Notes: generated from the sequence alone by a model not told the origin. A stretch of DNA of 64,000 nt from JBLHZY01 sp050633265 (GCA_050633265.1 JBOEGE010000001.1:434001-498000); one strand, 5' to 3'. Shown: positions 25,622 through 34,625, counted from the first letter of the stretch. Translations and numbers: made by a program.

Positions 25622-27457
25622 TCAAACGATGAACACACCCTCATCACCAGCATAGATCGCCGCCGCCAGTTCCGGGCGATTTGCAATCACCGCGCGCTGA
25701 TTGATCGAGCCTTTGTCCGTCACTTCGCCACGATCCATGCTCGGTTCATCCGGCATAAAAATCATCCGCCGAATGCGGCTCGCCGAGCCTGTAGCAGCAC
25801 CAGCAAATGCTGCGAGTTTATCCTGCAACGCCTCATGAACCTGTGGCGCGGCCAGCAATGCCGCGAGATCGGCCTCACCGCCCAAATCAGGCGCAAGCCC
25901 GCGCAAAGCGGCCAGATCCGGCAGCACAATCGCGCCCAGATAATCCTGCCCTTCGCCCAAGATAACCGCATCCCGGATCAACCCGCCAAAGGCATTGACC
26001 ATGCCGGCGCGCAAAGCCCCAACAGCAACCCATGTGCCGGTGTTGAGCTTGAAATTCTCGGCCGTACGCCCATCAAAGAAGAAACCGCGCGTCAGATCAT
26101 CCATATCGGCCGGGCGCAAAGCATCGCCCAAACAATAGAATCCTTCCTCGTCAAACATCTCGGCAGATTTGGCCGGATCGCCGTAATAGCCCGGCGTGAT
26201 CGAGGGGCTCTTGATCCGCGCCTCCAACTTGCCGCCATTGGGCACAAGCTTCAATTTCACCCCGCGCGCAGGCACGCCGATATTGCCCGATTGCGCATGT
26301 TGCTCTGCACATTGCAGCGCAAAGGGGCCGGTTTCTGTTGCGCCCAAACCTGTGGTGAGCAAGACCTCGCGCCCGGTTGCCGCGCGCGAATGCGCAAGCA
26401 GCGCATCCCAGGTATGCTGGGCCATGCCGGCGCCCGCATACATCATCATATCGAGCTTGGCGAAAAACTTATCCCGCAGACCCGTATCCGCATCAAAAGC
26501 CCGCACAAGCGCCTCATAACCAGCCGGCACATTGAAATACCAGGTCGGGGAAATCTCGGCCAGATTGCGCAGGGTCTCGGCCATTCCAGCAGGCGTTGGC
26601 TTGCCCTCATCAATGTAGAATGTGCCCCCATGATAAAGCGCCATGCCGCTGACCTTATTGCCAGAAGCCGTATGATTCCACGGCGCCCAATCGACAAACA
26701 CAGGCGGCTTATCGCGCAAGAAGCGAAAGCAATCCTCAACCAACGCCTGATTGGAACAGATCATCGCTTGCGAATTGATCACCGCTTTGGGCGAGCCGGT
26801 CGAACCGGAGGTAAACAGATATTTCGCCACTGTTTGCGGGGTAAGCGCCGCAAAGGCCGCTTGGGCCGTTTCATCCGCTTTTGTCGCCACAAGATCATCA
26901 AACACAAGCGCGCCCTTCGGGGCATTCACCGAACAAAGAACCGCATGATCCCCGCCCGAAATCGCCTCAAACGCGCGCGCATAGGCCGCGCCATCACGGG
27001 CAAAAACGATGCCCGGTTTGAGCAAGGCATAGATGTCTTTGAGCTTGGCGTGATCGGAGGAAACCAAAGAATAGGCGGTTGAAAGCGGCGCGTAAGGCAC
27101 GCCCACATATTGGCACGCCAGCCCAAGCAACGCATGATCCAGCGAATTTTCCGACAGGATCAAAACCGGGCGATCCGGCCCCAACCCCTGCGCCAAAAGC
27201 GCCGTGCCAAGGCTGCGCGCGATCTCTAAGGCCTGCGCAAAACTCACCCGGCGCCAATCGCCCCCATCAACCCGCTGCGCCAAATAGGGCGCATCCGGGC
27301 GCTCCTTGGCCCAATGAACAAGCCGATCCGGCATCGCACGAACAACAGGCATATCGCCTGCCATTTGCTCCATATAAATCACCCCGTCTTCGCGGCGATC
27401 CACTTTAAATTCAGGCGCCCAGAACGCGGGCCCAGATCCTGTTGTTGTCTCTTGCAT
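25622..27457 (-). CDS. Feruloyl-CoA synthase-like acyl-CoA ligase
   Basis: The 611-residue AMP-forming ligase has the adenylation P-loop YLFTSGSTGSPKAV, the ATETGPF core motif, and a GRTAENFKL motif in the hinge region. The N-terminal block FWAPEFKVDRREDGVIYM and the SLVSSDHAKLKDIYALLKPG region match the feruloyl-CoA synthase subgroup. It would activate ferulate or p-coumarate with ATP and CoA. Start 27457 has GGGAAAG upstream. It is 22 nt after the SDR gene in a marR-SDR-ligase operon. Confidence 0.85.
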   Translation of the reverse strand: MQETTTGSGPAFWAPEFKVDRREDGVIYMEQMAGDMPVVRAMPDRLVHWAKERPDAPYLAQRVDGGDWRRVSFAQALEIARSLGTALLAQGLGPDRPVLILSENSLDHALLGLACQYVGVPYAPLSTAYSLVSSDHAKLKDIYALLKPGIVFARDGAAYARAFEAISGGDHAVLCSVNAPKGALVFDDLVATKADETAQAAFAALTPQTVAKYLFTSGSTGSPKAVINSQAMICSNQALVEDCFRFLRDKPPVFVDWAPWNHTASGNKVSGMALYHGGTFYIDEGKPTPAGMAETLRNLAEISPTWYFNVPAGYEALVRAFDADTGLRDKFFAKLDMMMYAGAGMAQHTWDALLAHSRAATGREVLLTTGLGATETGPFALQCAEQHAQSGNIGVPARGVKLKLVPNGGKLEARIKSPSITPGYYGDPAKSAEMFDEEGFYCLGDALRPADMDDLTRGFFFDGRTAENFKLNTGTWVAVGALRAGMVNAFGGLIRDAVILGEGQDYLGAIVLPDLAALRGLAPDLGGEADLAALLAAPQVHEALQDKLAAFAGAATGSASRIRRMIFMPDEPSMDRGEVTDKGSINQRAVIANRPELAAAIYAGDEGVFIV

Positions 27458-27479
27458 GATTTCTTTCCCGCAGGCCCGC

Positions 27480-28247
27480 CTAACGCGGCGCCATTCGAAT
27501 TGCGCCATCAAGGCGGATCACTTCGCCATTCAGCATGTCATTTTCAACGATATGGCGGGCAAGGGCTGCAAATTCCGCCGGGGCACCTAGGCGCGATGGA
27601 AAAGGAACCTGCGCGCCCAAACTGTCCTGCACCTCTTGGGGAAGCCCCTCCAAAAGCGGGGTTAGGAAAATCCCCGGCGCAATGGTGCAAACGCGAATGC
27701 CGATCTGGGATAGATCGCGCGCCATGGGCAATGTCATCCCGACGATCCCGCCCTTTGAGGCCGCATAAGCGACCTGCCCGACCTGGCCCTCATAAGCCGC
27801 CACAGACGCGGTTGAAAGGATCACGCCGCGCGCACCATCATCATTGATCGGCGCGGCCTTGCTGATCAACAACGCCCCTTGCGAGGCACAGTTAAACGAG
27901 CCGATCAGATTGACCCCAATCACCTTGGCAAACAGCGCCGGATCATGCACTTCACCGCGCGAAACGGTCTTGGCTGCTGGCCCGATCCCGGCGCAATTCA
28001 TCACCACTCGAAGCGGCACACCGCGCGCCTCCACGGCGGCAAACCCGGCCGCAACCGCGCCCGCATCAGACACATCAACCCGCTCAAAATGCCCGCCAAG
28101 CTGCGCCGCTTTCGCCGCGCCCGCCTCTTCGTTCATATCAAAAATCGTCACCTGCGCGCCCGCTGCCGCCAAAGCCTGCGCCACAGCTGCGCCCAAGCCC
28201 GATGCGCCCCCCGTCACAACAGCGGCCATATCCCCAGAAATCTGCAT
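27480..28247 (-). CDS. SDR 3-hydroxyacyl-CoA dehydrogenase
   Basis: The 255-residue short-chain dehydrogenase has the NAD-binding TGGASGLGAAV motif at residues 12-22, the NCAGIG segment, and catalytic Ser...YAASK. Its layout (two long insertions and a C-terminal LNGEVIRLDGAIRM) is like HSD17B10-type 3-hydroxyacyl-CoA dehydrogenases. In this operon it would oxidise the beta-hydroxy acyl-CoA made by the hydratase. It starts 3 nt after marR. Confidence 0.85.
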   Translation of the reverse strand: MQISGDMAAVVTGGASGLGAAVAQALAAAGAQVTIFDMNEEAGAAKAAQLGGHFERVDVSDAGAVAAGFAAVEARGVPLRVVMNCAGIGPAAKTVSRGEVHDPALFAKVIGVNLIGSFNCASQGALLISKAAPINDDGARGVILSTASVAAYEGQVGQVAYAASKGGIVGMTLPMARDLSQIGIRVCTIAPGIFLTPLLEGLPQEVQDSLGAQVPFPSRLGAPAEFAALARHIVENDMLNGEVIRLDGAIRMAPR

Positions 28248-28250
28248 GCC

Positions 28251-28736
28251 TTACTCCTCTGTCAGGCTCACACCGTGAATGCGGCGCAACAGCCCGCGCA
28301 ACACGATGCGTTCTTCCTCGCTGAAATCGCTCAGCATATTATCCTCGTGCTCTCTCACAATCGCCATCGCCTCGCTATAGGCCAGCTGCCCCGCATCGGT
28401 TGCCCGCAGCGCATAAGCGCGCCGATCCCCGGGCACTTTGTTGCGCTCGATCATGTCGCGGCTCTCAAGCTCATCAACAATCACAACCGTGCCCGAGCGC
28501 TCAATCCCAAGCGCGCGCGCCACATCCGATTGGCTGATGTCTGGATTTTCAACCACCACAGACAGAACCGAAAACGTCCGCTGGCTAACGTTGAGCGCCT
28601 CTAATGTGGTGCGAAAATCGCCATGGATCAGCATATAGGCGCGCTTGAGATTATAGCCCACAAGGCTCAACAGATCATTCTGCGAAACCCCGCTCCCGGC
28701 CTCCTGCGCCGCCTCAACGATTTTTAGCTTTGCCAT
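28251..28736 (-). CDS. MarR family transcriptional regulator
   Basis: The 161-residue protein is a winged-helix MarR regulator. Residues about 55-105 hold the helix-turn-helix and wing (SQRTFSVLSVVVENPDISQSD then RDMIERNKVPGDRR). MarR repressors of hydroxycinnamate genes usually respond to the CoA thioester. It is first in the operon with the SDR and ligase genes. An ATTG-N13-ACAAT operator-like site sits 62 nt upstream, suggesting autoregulation. Confidence 0.9.
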   Translation of the reverse strand: MAKLKIVEAAQEAGSGVSQNDLLSLVGYNLKRAYMLIHGDFRTTLEALNVSQRTFSVLSVVVENPDISQSDVARALGIERSGTVVIVDELESRDMIERNKVPGDRRAYALRATDAGQLAYSEAMAIVREHEDNMLSDFSEEERIVLRGLLRRIHGVSLTEE

Positions 28737-28797
28737 TTAACGCCCCCCCATTCATTCTGCGACCAATATTAAGCGCCAAATAAATGGCGCTTCGGAA

Positions 28798-28818
28798 ATT
28801 GTTTACCGATAGAACAAT
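28798..28818. promoter_or_regulatory. Operator-like site, copy B
   Basis: ATTGTT-N7-AGAACAAT contains a perfect ATTGTT/AACAAT inverted repeat. It lies between divergent marR and the DUF3237 gene, and it resembles copy A at 21267-21287. Confidence 0.55.
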
Positions 28819-28868
28819 ACCTGCAAAATGCGCCCCAGTTCAAGCGCAAACATTTTGAAAGGCATCCC

Positions 28869-29331
28869 ATGTTTGAAATCTCTGCCCCCGGCCTGCGCCA
28901 TGTCTGCACTCTTGAGGTCGATCTCGATCCGCGAAATGGGCCATGGGCGTGCCGGCGCGCGGCGCATCATCCCGATCATCGGCGGGCGCGCACATGGGCC
29001 TGAGATCAATGGCAAAATTCTCAACCTCGGCGCGGATTGGCAAACCATCTGGGGCGATGGCACGGCCGAGCTTGATACCCGCTATGCGATCGAAACCGAT
29101 GACGGCGCCACGATTGAGATCAAAAACTACGGCTACCGCCACGGCAGCAAAGAAGTTGTTGCACGCATCGCTGCCGGTCAAGATGTCGATCCGGCCGAAT
29201 ATTATATGCGCACCCACGCCCGCCTAGAAAGCGGCGATCCGCGCTATTCTTGGGTCAATAAAACGCTGTTTATCGGCTCCGGCGGGCGCTTTGCCGGGCA
29301 GGTTCACGTCAGGCTTTTCGCGCTGGATTAA
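28869..29331 (+). pseudogene. DUF3237 gene with apparent frameshift
   Basis: Translation from the ATG at 28869 (GAAAGG 6 nt upstream) gives a DUF3237-like start, MFEISAPGLRHVCTLEVDLD, but runs off after about 44 codons. The remaining 130 residues continue in the +1 frame: RRIIPIIGGRAHGPEINGK, GADWQTIWGDGTAELDTRY, YYMRTHARLESG. The switch lies near 28925-28940. An ATG at 28828 opens the second frame but gives an unrelated N-terminus. Either a real inactivating indel, a sequencing error, or, less likely, recoding. The intact family is often linked to aromatic or CoA-ester catabolism. Confidence 0.7.
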
Positions 29332-31097
29332 GCGGCGGGGGCTTCGGGCTCAGCCGCCGCAACGGGCATCGGATCGGCCATTCCAAGCGTCTGGGTCGCC
29401 TCATATTGCGATAAAAAGACCTGCCCGCCGAGCTCTTGCAAGAAATGCGTCCGCTCAAGGCGATCCATCACGGGGCCCTTCACTTCCGATAGATGCAACC
29501 GAATGCCAAGATCCTTGAGCCGCGCATTGATCGCCTCAAGGCTTTCCAGCGCCGACGTATCAATCTCATTCACCGCAGGGCACATCAAAACCACATCGCG
29601 CACCGCACTGTCGCGCGCGATCCGATCGTAAATGTAATCCTCCAAAAAACGTGCATTGGCAAAATACAGGCTCTCATCGACCCGGATCACAACCACATGC
29701 GGCAAGGTCTGCACGCTGTGACGATGGATATTGCGAAAATGCTGCGTCCCCGGCACAAGGCCAACCTCGGCCACATGCGGGCGCGATGTCGTATAAAGAT
29801 GCAGCACAATTGAGAGCACAACCCCGGCCGAAACCCCCATCTCAACCCCAAATCCAAGGGTCAAAAGGATCGTCGCGGTAACGGCGGCAAAATCGGCGCG
29901 ATTATAGGCCCAAGTGCGCTTGAGGATCGAGAAATCAACAAGGCTAAGCACCGCCACAATGATCGTTGCGGCCAAAGTTGCCTTGGGCAAAAAGAACAAT
30001 GCCGGGGTCAAAAAGGCCGCCGCCAAAGCGATGCCGATGGCGGTAAAAGCGCCCGCCGCCGGGGTCTGCGCACCCGCATCGAAATTCACCACCGAACGGG
30101 CAAATCCGCCCGTCACCGGATAGCCCCCCGACAGGGCCGAAGCGATGTTGGAGGCGCCCAAACCGATCAATTCCTGATCCGGCTGAATGCGTTGGCGCCG
30201 CTTGGCCGCAAGGGTCTGGGCGACGGAAACAGATTCAACAAAACCAATGATCGAAATCAGGATCGCCGGGCCTATGAGCTGCTCCCAAAGGGCGGGCGAA
30301 AGGCTTGGCGCTGTCAGCGGTGGCAAGCCGGTTGGCACGGCCCCAACGATCTTCACCCCTGCCTCATCAAGCGCCAAACCCCAGGCCAAAAACGCCGTGA
30401 CCGCCACAGCCGCCACCGGCCCGGCCTTGGCCAAAAGCTCCGCCATCCGCGGCTTAAGCCCTGCAGAAATCAACAAAGGTTTCAGCCCCTTACGGACCCA
30501 AAAAAGAAACCCGGTCGCGCCAATGCCGATCAGAAGCGTGGGAATGTTGATTTCGCCGAAATGTTCGATATGTGAAAGGATCAGCTCTGGCAGGGTCGCG
30601 CCAGAGGCCGAAATGCCGAATATGTGCTTGAGCTGCGAGGCCGCGATCAACACGCCCGAGGCCGTGATGAAGCCTGCAATAACCGGGTGGCTCAAAAAAT
30701 TCGCCAGAAAGCCAAGGCGAAAAACACCCATCAACAAAAGCACAAACCCAGAGATAAACGCCAGCGTTCCAGCAGCAATGGCATATTGCGCCGCAGAGGT
30801 AATCCCAAGATCGCCAAGCGCTGCGGCTGTCATAAGCGAGACAACCGCCACAGGCCCCACCGCAAGCGCGCGGCTTGTCCCGAAAATCGCATAAAACACC
30901 AGCGGCAGGATCGAAGCATAAAGCCCCATTTCCGGCGGCAACCCGGCCAGCAAAGCATAGGCCAGCGACTGCGGGATCAGCATGATCGTGACGATCAGCG
31001 CCGCCATCCCATCCGAGATCAATGCCGCGCGAGAATAGGTTTTGCCCCAATCAAGAATGGGCAAATAGCCGCGCAATCTGGCCTTGGAAGTATGCAT
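29328..31097 (-). CDS. SulP family anion transporter with STAS domain
   Basis: The 589-residue protein has 10-14 membrane segments. The SulP signature is visible around VTIMLIPQSLAYALLAGLPPEMGLY. A cytoplasmic STAS domain covers about 440-560 (VVVIRVDESLYFANARFLEDYI, then CPAVNEIDTSALESLEAI). It imports sulfate, bicarbonate or another anion; sequence alone does not decide. The stop overlaps the convergent DUF3237 stop (TTAA). Sulfur genes follow upstream. Confidence 0.92.
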   Translation of the reverse strand: MHTSKARLRGYLPILDWGKTYSRAALISDGMAALIVTIMLIPQSLAYALLAGLPPEMGLYASILPLVFYAIFGTSRALAVGPVAVVSLMTAAALGDLGITSAAQYAIAAGTLAFISGFVLLLMGVFRLGFLANFLSHPVIAGFITASGVLIAASQLKHIFGISASGATLPELILSHIEHFGEINIPTLLIGIGATGFLFWVRKGLKPLLISAGLKPRMAELLAKAGPVAAVAVTAFLAWGLALDEAGVKIVGAVPTGLPPLTAPSLSPALWEQLIGPAILISIIGFVESVSVAQTLAAKRRQRIQPDQELIGLGASNIASALSGGYPVTGGFARSVVNFDAGAQTPAAGAFTAIGIALAAAFLTPALFFLPKATLAATIIVAVLSLVDFSILKRTWAYNRADFAAVTATILLTLGFGVEMGVSAGVVLSIVLHLYTTSRPHVAEVGLVPGTQHFRNIHRHSVQTLPHVVVIRVDESLYFANARFLEDYIYDRIARDSAVRDVVLMCPAVNEIDTSALESLEAINARLKDLGIRLHLSEVKGPVMDRLERTHFLQELGGQVFLSQYEATQTLGMADPMPVAAAEPEAPAA

Positions 31098-31179
31098 CTC
31101 AGCGCCCTTAATCCTGTAAGAACATCTCGTTATTCAAAAGCCTGTGCCGCCCGTTTCACCGCGCCGCCGCGCCTTTCAT

Positions 31180-31263
31180 CCCCAAGCACCGCCGGCCCTC
31201 AAACGCCGCCTGCCTGCGCACCCGCTTCACCGCCGCCCCCTAGCACCGCCGGCCCCTAGCACC
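31180..31263. repeat. Imperfect repeats in SulP upstream spacer
   Basis: CCCCTAGCACCGCCGG and CCCCTAGCACC occur with a 16-bp period at about 31237-31263. A related CCCCAAGCACCGCCGG lies at about 31180. The 241-bp spacer otherwise shows nothing I can name. Confidence 0.6.
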
Positions 31264-31338
31264 TCTCCCGAAAATTTACGCGCCCCGCACTGCCCCGAAA
31301 GACACCGCAAACGCGCTAATCAGGCCCATGAGCCAGCC

Positions 31339-32229
31339 CTAAAGCCCGTTGATCGGCACTTTAAGAAAGGTCTTGCCCGCCTCATCTTTTGGCGGCAGCG
31401 CACCGGCGCGCATATTGACCTGAAGCGAAGGGAGGATCAGCCGGGGCATATCAAGCTCGGCGTCCCGCGCGGTGCGAAACTTGACAAATTCCGCTTTGCT
31501 CTTGCCCGCGCCCACATGAATATTGTGCTCTTTTTCGGCGCCAACGGTGGTTTCCCAAGCAATATCGCGCCCATTTGGCCCATAATCATGGCACATAAAC
31601 AGGCGCATATCCTCGGGCAAGGAGAGAAGTTTTTGAATGGAATCAAACAAAATCCCTGCATCTCCGCCCGGGAAATCCGCCCGCGCCGAGCCGCCATCCG
31701 GCATGAAAAGCGTATCCCCAACGAATGTCGCGTTGCCCATTGTATGGGTCATGCAGGCGGGCGTGTGGCCCGGCGTGTGCATCACAAAGGCCGTCAGCCC
31801 GCCGATTTGATAGGTATCTCCATCCTTAAAGAGGCGATCAAATTGCGAGCCGTCGCGCTGAAACTCTGTGCCCTCGTTAAAGACCTTGCCGAAGGTTTCC
31901 TGAACCACGGTGATCTTCTCACCGATGCCAATTTTGCCGCCCAGTTTGCTTTGAATATACGGCGCGGCTGAAAGGTGATCCGCATGCACATGGGTTTCAA
32001 TTAACCATTGAAGATCAAGGCCTTCTGCCTCGATATAGGCGATGATCTGATCGGCGTGATCATAGGTGATCCGCCCGGCCGCGTAATCAATATCCATAAC
32101 CGAATCCACCACCGCACAGGCCGTGGACCCGGGATCTCTGACCACATAGCTGATGGTATTTGTCGCCGGATCAAAGAAGGCCTGAACCGGCGGGATAACA
32201 TCCATTTCAACGGGGTAATTCGATTGCAT
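31339..32229 (-). CDS. MBL-fold persulfide dioxygenase-like hydrolase
   Basis: The 296-residue protein has the metallo-beta-lactamase fold with iron/zinc motif THVHADHLSAAPY, a further metal histidine in MHTPGHTPACM, and the aspartate of FVGDTLFMPDGG. It resembles ETHE1/Blh-type persulfide dioxygenases, which oxidise glutathione persulfide to sulfite. Start 32229 follows GGAGAG; the frame is 35 codons longer. Two YeeE/YedE genes precede it, the usual arrangement in BigR/SqrR-controlled sulfide operons, though no sqr or bigR gene is present. Confidence 0.88.
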   Translation of the reverse strand: MQSNYPVEMDVIPPVQAFFDPATNTISYVVRDPGSTACAVVDSVMDIDYAAGRITYDHADQIIAYIEAEGLDLQWLIETHVHADHLSAAPYIQSKLGGKIGIGEKITVVQETFGKVFNEGTEFQRDGSQFDRLFKDGDTYQIGGLTAFVMHTPGHTPACMTHTMGNATFVGDTLFMPDGGSARADFPGGDAGILFDSIQKLLSLPEDMRLFMCHDYGPNGRDIAWETTVGAEKEHNIHVGAGKSKAEFVKFRTARDAELDMPRLILPSLQVNMRAGALPPKDEAGKTFLKVPINGL

Positions 32230-32254
32230 GATGGCTCTCCAATGGGGGCTGCAC

Positions 32255-32692
32255 TTAGGCGGGTTGTGCTTTTGCGCGCGCTGAAAACCGCATCCAGCCG
32301 CGTGCGATGAAAATGCCAAGAACAAGGGCCGCAAAGAAAATCAGAACATCCGGGTCAAGCGTCCCGAGCGCGGGCAAAGCGCCGCCGGGGCAAAAGCCTG
32401 CGATGCCCCAACCAACGCCAAAGAGCGCCGATCCACCGATCAGCCGCGCATCAATCCTGCGGCTTGTGGGGACGTTGAAAACAGGCTCCTGGATCGGGGC
32501 CGGACGGCGAAAGGCGATGCGATAGCCGATAAACGCGGTGATAAAGGCAGAGCCCATGACCAAGGCGAGGGACGGGTCCCAAGTCCCTGCAAAGTCAAAG
32601 AAATTCACAACTTTCGCAGGGTTGGACATGCCCGAAATGGTGATGCCAAGGCCAAACATCAGCCCGATCAGATAGGTTGTCAGATGTTTCAT
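32255..32692 (-). CDS. YeeE/YedE family membrane protein (DUF6691 type)
   Basis: The 145-residue protein has four hydrophobic segments and the motif GIAGFCPGGALPALG with a conserved cysteine. Such half-size YeeE proteins act in pairs and are implicated in import of thiosulfate or another small sulfur compound. It is 3 nt downstream of its partner gene. Confidence 0.87.
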   Translation of the reverse strand: MKHLTTYLIGLMFGLGITISGMSNPAKVVNFFDFAGTWDPSLALVMGSAFITAFIGYRIAFRRPAPIQEPVFNVPTSRRIDARLIGGSALFGVGWGIAGFCPGGALPALGTLDPDVLIFFAALVLGIFIARGWMRFSARAKAQPA

Positions 32693-32695
32693 CGC

Positions 32696-33127
32696 TTATC
32701 CCCCAATCACATGGCGGATCACATAAACGGTGATCGCGGTTGTTGTCATAAAGCTCGCCGTGGCCACGATCGAGCGCGGCGAAAGCCGGGCCATCCCGCA
32801 AACCCCATGCCCCGAGGTGCAGCCCGAGCCGAGCGTTACCCCGATGCCGACAATCACACCGCCAACCATCAAAGAGGCGCGCGACACAGGCACATCAAGC
32901 GGCGCAAACCCGCCCATAACAGCCGCGTAAGCCAGCGGCGCGCTGATCATCCCGGCAAGCAGGATCGCGCGCCAGGCCCAATCAGACGAGCTCGCAGGCG
33001 TGATCACCCCCGCAAGAATGCCCGTCGCGCCAAAGATGCGCCCCTGAAAGATCATCAAAAGCGCCGAGGCCAGCCCGATAAGGCCGCCGCCAAGCAGCGC
33101 TGCATATGGTGTAAACTCTGTGATCAT
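32696..33127 (-). CDS. YeeE/YedE family membrane protein
   Basis: The 143-residue partner has about four membrane segments and the diagnostic GSGCTSGHGVCGMARLSPRS motif with two cysteines. With the downstream subunit it would form one full YeeE-like channel feeding the persulfide dioxygenase-type enzyme. It is the first gene of the three-gene operon. Confidence 0.87.
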   Translation of the reverse strand: MITEFTPYAALLGGGLIGLASALLMIFQGRIFGATGILAGVITPASSSDWAWRAILLAGMISAPLAYAAVMGGFAPLDVPVSRASLMVGGVIVGIGVTLGSGCTSGHGVCGMARLSPRSIVATASFMTTTAITVYVIRHVIGG

Positions 33128-33280
33128 CGGGCAAACCCCGCCGATGTATCCTGCCCATTGGGCTTTTGTGCGTTGTGATGCGTCATGGCGCGCATTTCCT
33201 ATATCTGCTGCATCCTTTTGCGCGCATTGGCCCGCTTGGGAGGCGTATTATTGCTGTTGTTCAGCATTACACTTGCAGAA

Positions 33281-33294
33281 ATACGAATATGTAT
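33281..33294. promoter_or_regulatory. Palindrome upstream of the YeeE operon
   Basis: ATAC-GAATAT-GTAT is a near-palindrome about 155 nt upstream of the first YeeE start. ArsR-type sulfur regulators (BigR/SqrR) use AT-rich palindromes, so it is a candidate site; the distance makes this tentative. Confidence 0.3.
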
Positions 33295-33391
33295 AGGGAA
33301 TTACAACCCTCGCCCCAAACAAAACCGCAGCAAAGCGCAAAACCAGCAAACACAGAGTCGGTAAGCCTTTGAAACATCGCCATAAAACAAA

Positions 33392-33423
33392 AGAAGGGGC
33401 CGCCAAAACAGGCCGCCCCTTCT
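33392..33423 (-). terminator. Terminator of the cyclophilin operon
   Basis: AGAAGGGG/CCCCTTCT with inner GCC/GGC pairing and one mismatch is followed on minus by TTTTGTTTTATGG. Confidence 0.8.
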
Positions 33424-33462
33424 ACAAAACTCTATGCGTTCAATGCGATCAGATCGCCGCGT

Positions 33463-34014
33463 TTATTGCGTTACAACCACCGATGTCATCGCATCAGGCT
33501 TGCCGATCACCGCGCCATTGCCGCCTTTGCCGCGCTTGATCGCATTCACAACGTCCATACCCGAAACGACCTTGCCCACAACGGTATATTGCCCGTTGAG
33601 ATGCGGCGCGGGGGCAAACATGATGAAGAATTGCGAATTGGCCGAATCCGGGCTTGAAGAGCGCGCCATGCCGATCACACCTGCCTCAAAAGGCTGATCC
33701 GAGAATTCAGCTTTCAGATCAGGAGAGGACGAGCCCCCCGTCCCTGCGCGGCGCATATCCGCGCCCATTTTGCCAAATTCAACATCGCCGGTTTGCGCCA
33801 TGAACCCATCAATCACCCGGTGAAACACCACATCATTGTAAGCGCCCTCAGCGGCCAATTCGGTGATCCGTTTGACATGCATCGGCGCCACATCTTCAAA
33901 CAGATCAATCGCGATCAAACCATTGGCCCCCTCGCCTTCGACGGTGATCTCAAGCCCTGTTGCCAAAGCCGGCCCTGCCGCCAAAGCGGCCACAACTGCC
34001 AGAATTTTACGCAT
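33463..34014 (-). CDS. Periplasmic peptidyl-prolyl isomerase (cyclophilin)
   Basis: The 183-residue protein has a signal peptide (KILAVVAALAAGPALA) followed by a cyclophilin domain. Conserved elements are VVFHRVIDGFMAQTGD, the active-site arginine in FHRV, and NSQFFIMFAPAPHLNGQYTVVGKVV. It catalyses proline isomerisation in periplasmic proteins. Its start overlaps the end of the cytoplasmic paralogue by 8 nt. Confidence 0.94.
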   Translation of the reverse strand: MRKILAVVAALAAGPALATGLEITVEGEGANGLIAIDLFEDVAPMHVKRITELAAEGAYNDVVFHRVIDGFMAQTGDVEFGKMGADMRRAGTGGSSSPDLKAEFSDQPFEAGVIGMARSSSPDSANSQFFIMFAPAPHLNGQYTVVGKVVSGMDVVNAIKRGKGGNGAVIGKPDAMTSVVVTQ

Positions 34015-34513
34015 CAGCAGCCACTTTCACCGAGATCATCCGATCCGGCGCCATGGGCGGCTCACCGCGGGCAATCGCATCCACATGTTCCATCCCCGAA
34101 ATCACGCGGCCATAAACGGTATACTGGCCGTTGAGGAAGTGATTATCGGAAAAGTTGATGAAAAACTGAGAGTTAGCTGAATCCGGGTTCGAAGAGCGCG
34201 CCGCACCAATCGTGCCGCGATCATGGGGCAGCTTGGAAAATTCCGCTTTCACATTGGGCAGATCAGAGCCACCAGTTCCCGCCGAGCGCAGGTTGAAATT
34301 CTTTTCCATATTGCCATTGGCCACATCACCGGTTTGCGCCATGAACCCATCAATCACCCGGTGAAACGCAACATTATCATAAGCGCCGGAACGGGCGAGC
34401 TCTTTGATCCGGGCCGTGTGAAGCGGGGCGACATCGGCCAAAAGCTCAATGGTAACAGTGCCATCTTTGAGCTCCATCAAAAGCGTGTTTTCGGGATCTT
34501 TAATATCGGCCAT
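34007..34513 (-). CDS. Cytoplasmic peptidyl-prolyl isomerase (cyclophilin)
   Basis: The 168-residue cyclophilin lacks a signal peptide. It shows NVAFHRVIDGFMAQTGDVANG and NSQFFINFSDNHFLNGQYTVYGRVI. The ATG at 34513 is chosen because AAGGAG lies 9 nt upstream; at 34522 the ribosome binding site would touch the start. It is the upstream member of a tandem pair with the periplasmic form. Confidence 0.94.
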   Translation of the reverse strand: MADIKDPENTLLMELKDGTVTIELLADVAPLHTARIKELARSGAYDNVAFHRVIDGFMAQTGDVANGNMEKNFNLRSAGTGGSDLPNVKAEFSKLPHDRGTIGAARSSNPDSANSQFFINFSDNHFLNGQYTVYGRVISGMEHVDAIARGEPPMAPDRMISVKVAADA

Positions 34514-34625
34514 CTGCGGCATCTCCTTATATGTTTGGCCGGCACATTAGGGCGCGCGCCAGATAAGGGAAAGGGCGATGTTGACGGCGCGCCCATTCTG
34601 GGGCCAATAGAGAGGGAACCAAGGG

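Larger units (their letters stand above)
33128..33462. other. Gene-free spacer with promoter and terminator
   Basis: This spacer separates the sulfur operon from the cyclophilin pair, all on minus. It holds a terminator at 33392-33423 and a palindrome at 33281-33294. A plus-strand frame at 33166-33372 has no homology I recognise and no ribosome binding site, so it is not called. Confidence 0.5.

Noticed and set aside
28828..29331. Intact 167-residue gene starting at 28828
   Set aside because: The N-terminal 40 residues match nothing expected, while the other frame has the right ribosome binding site and family-like start.
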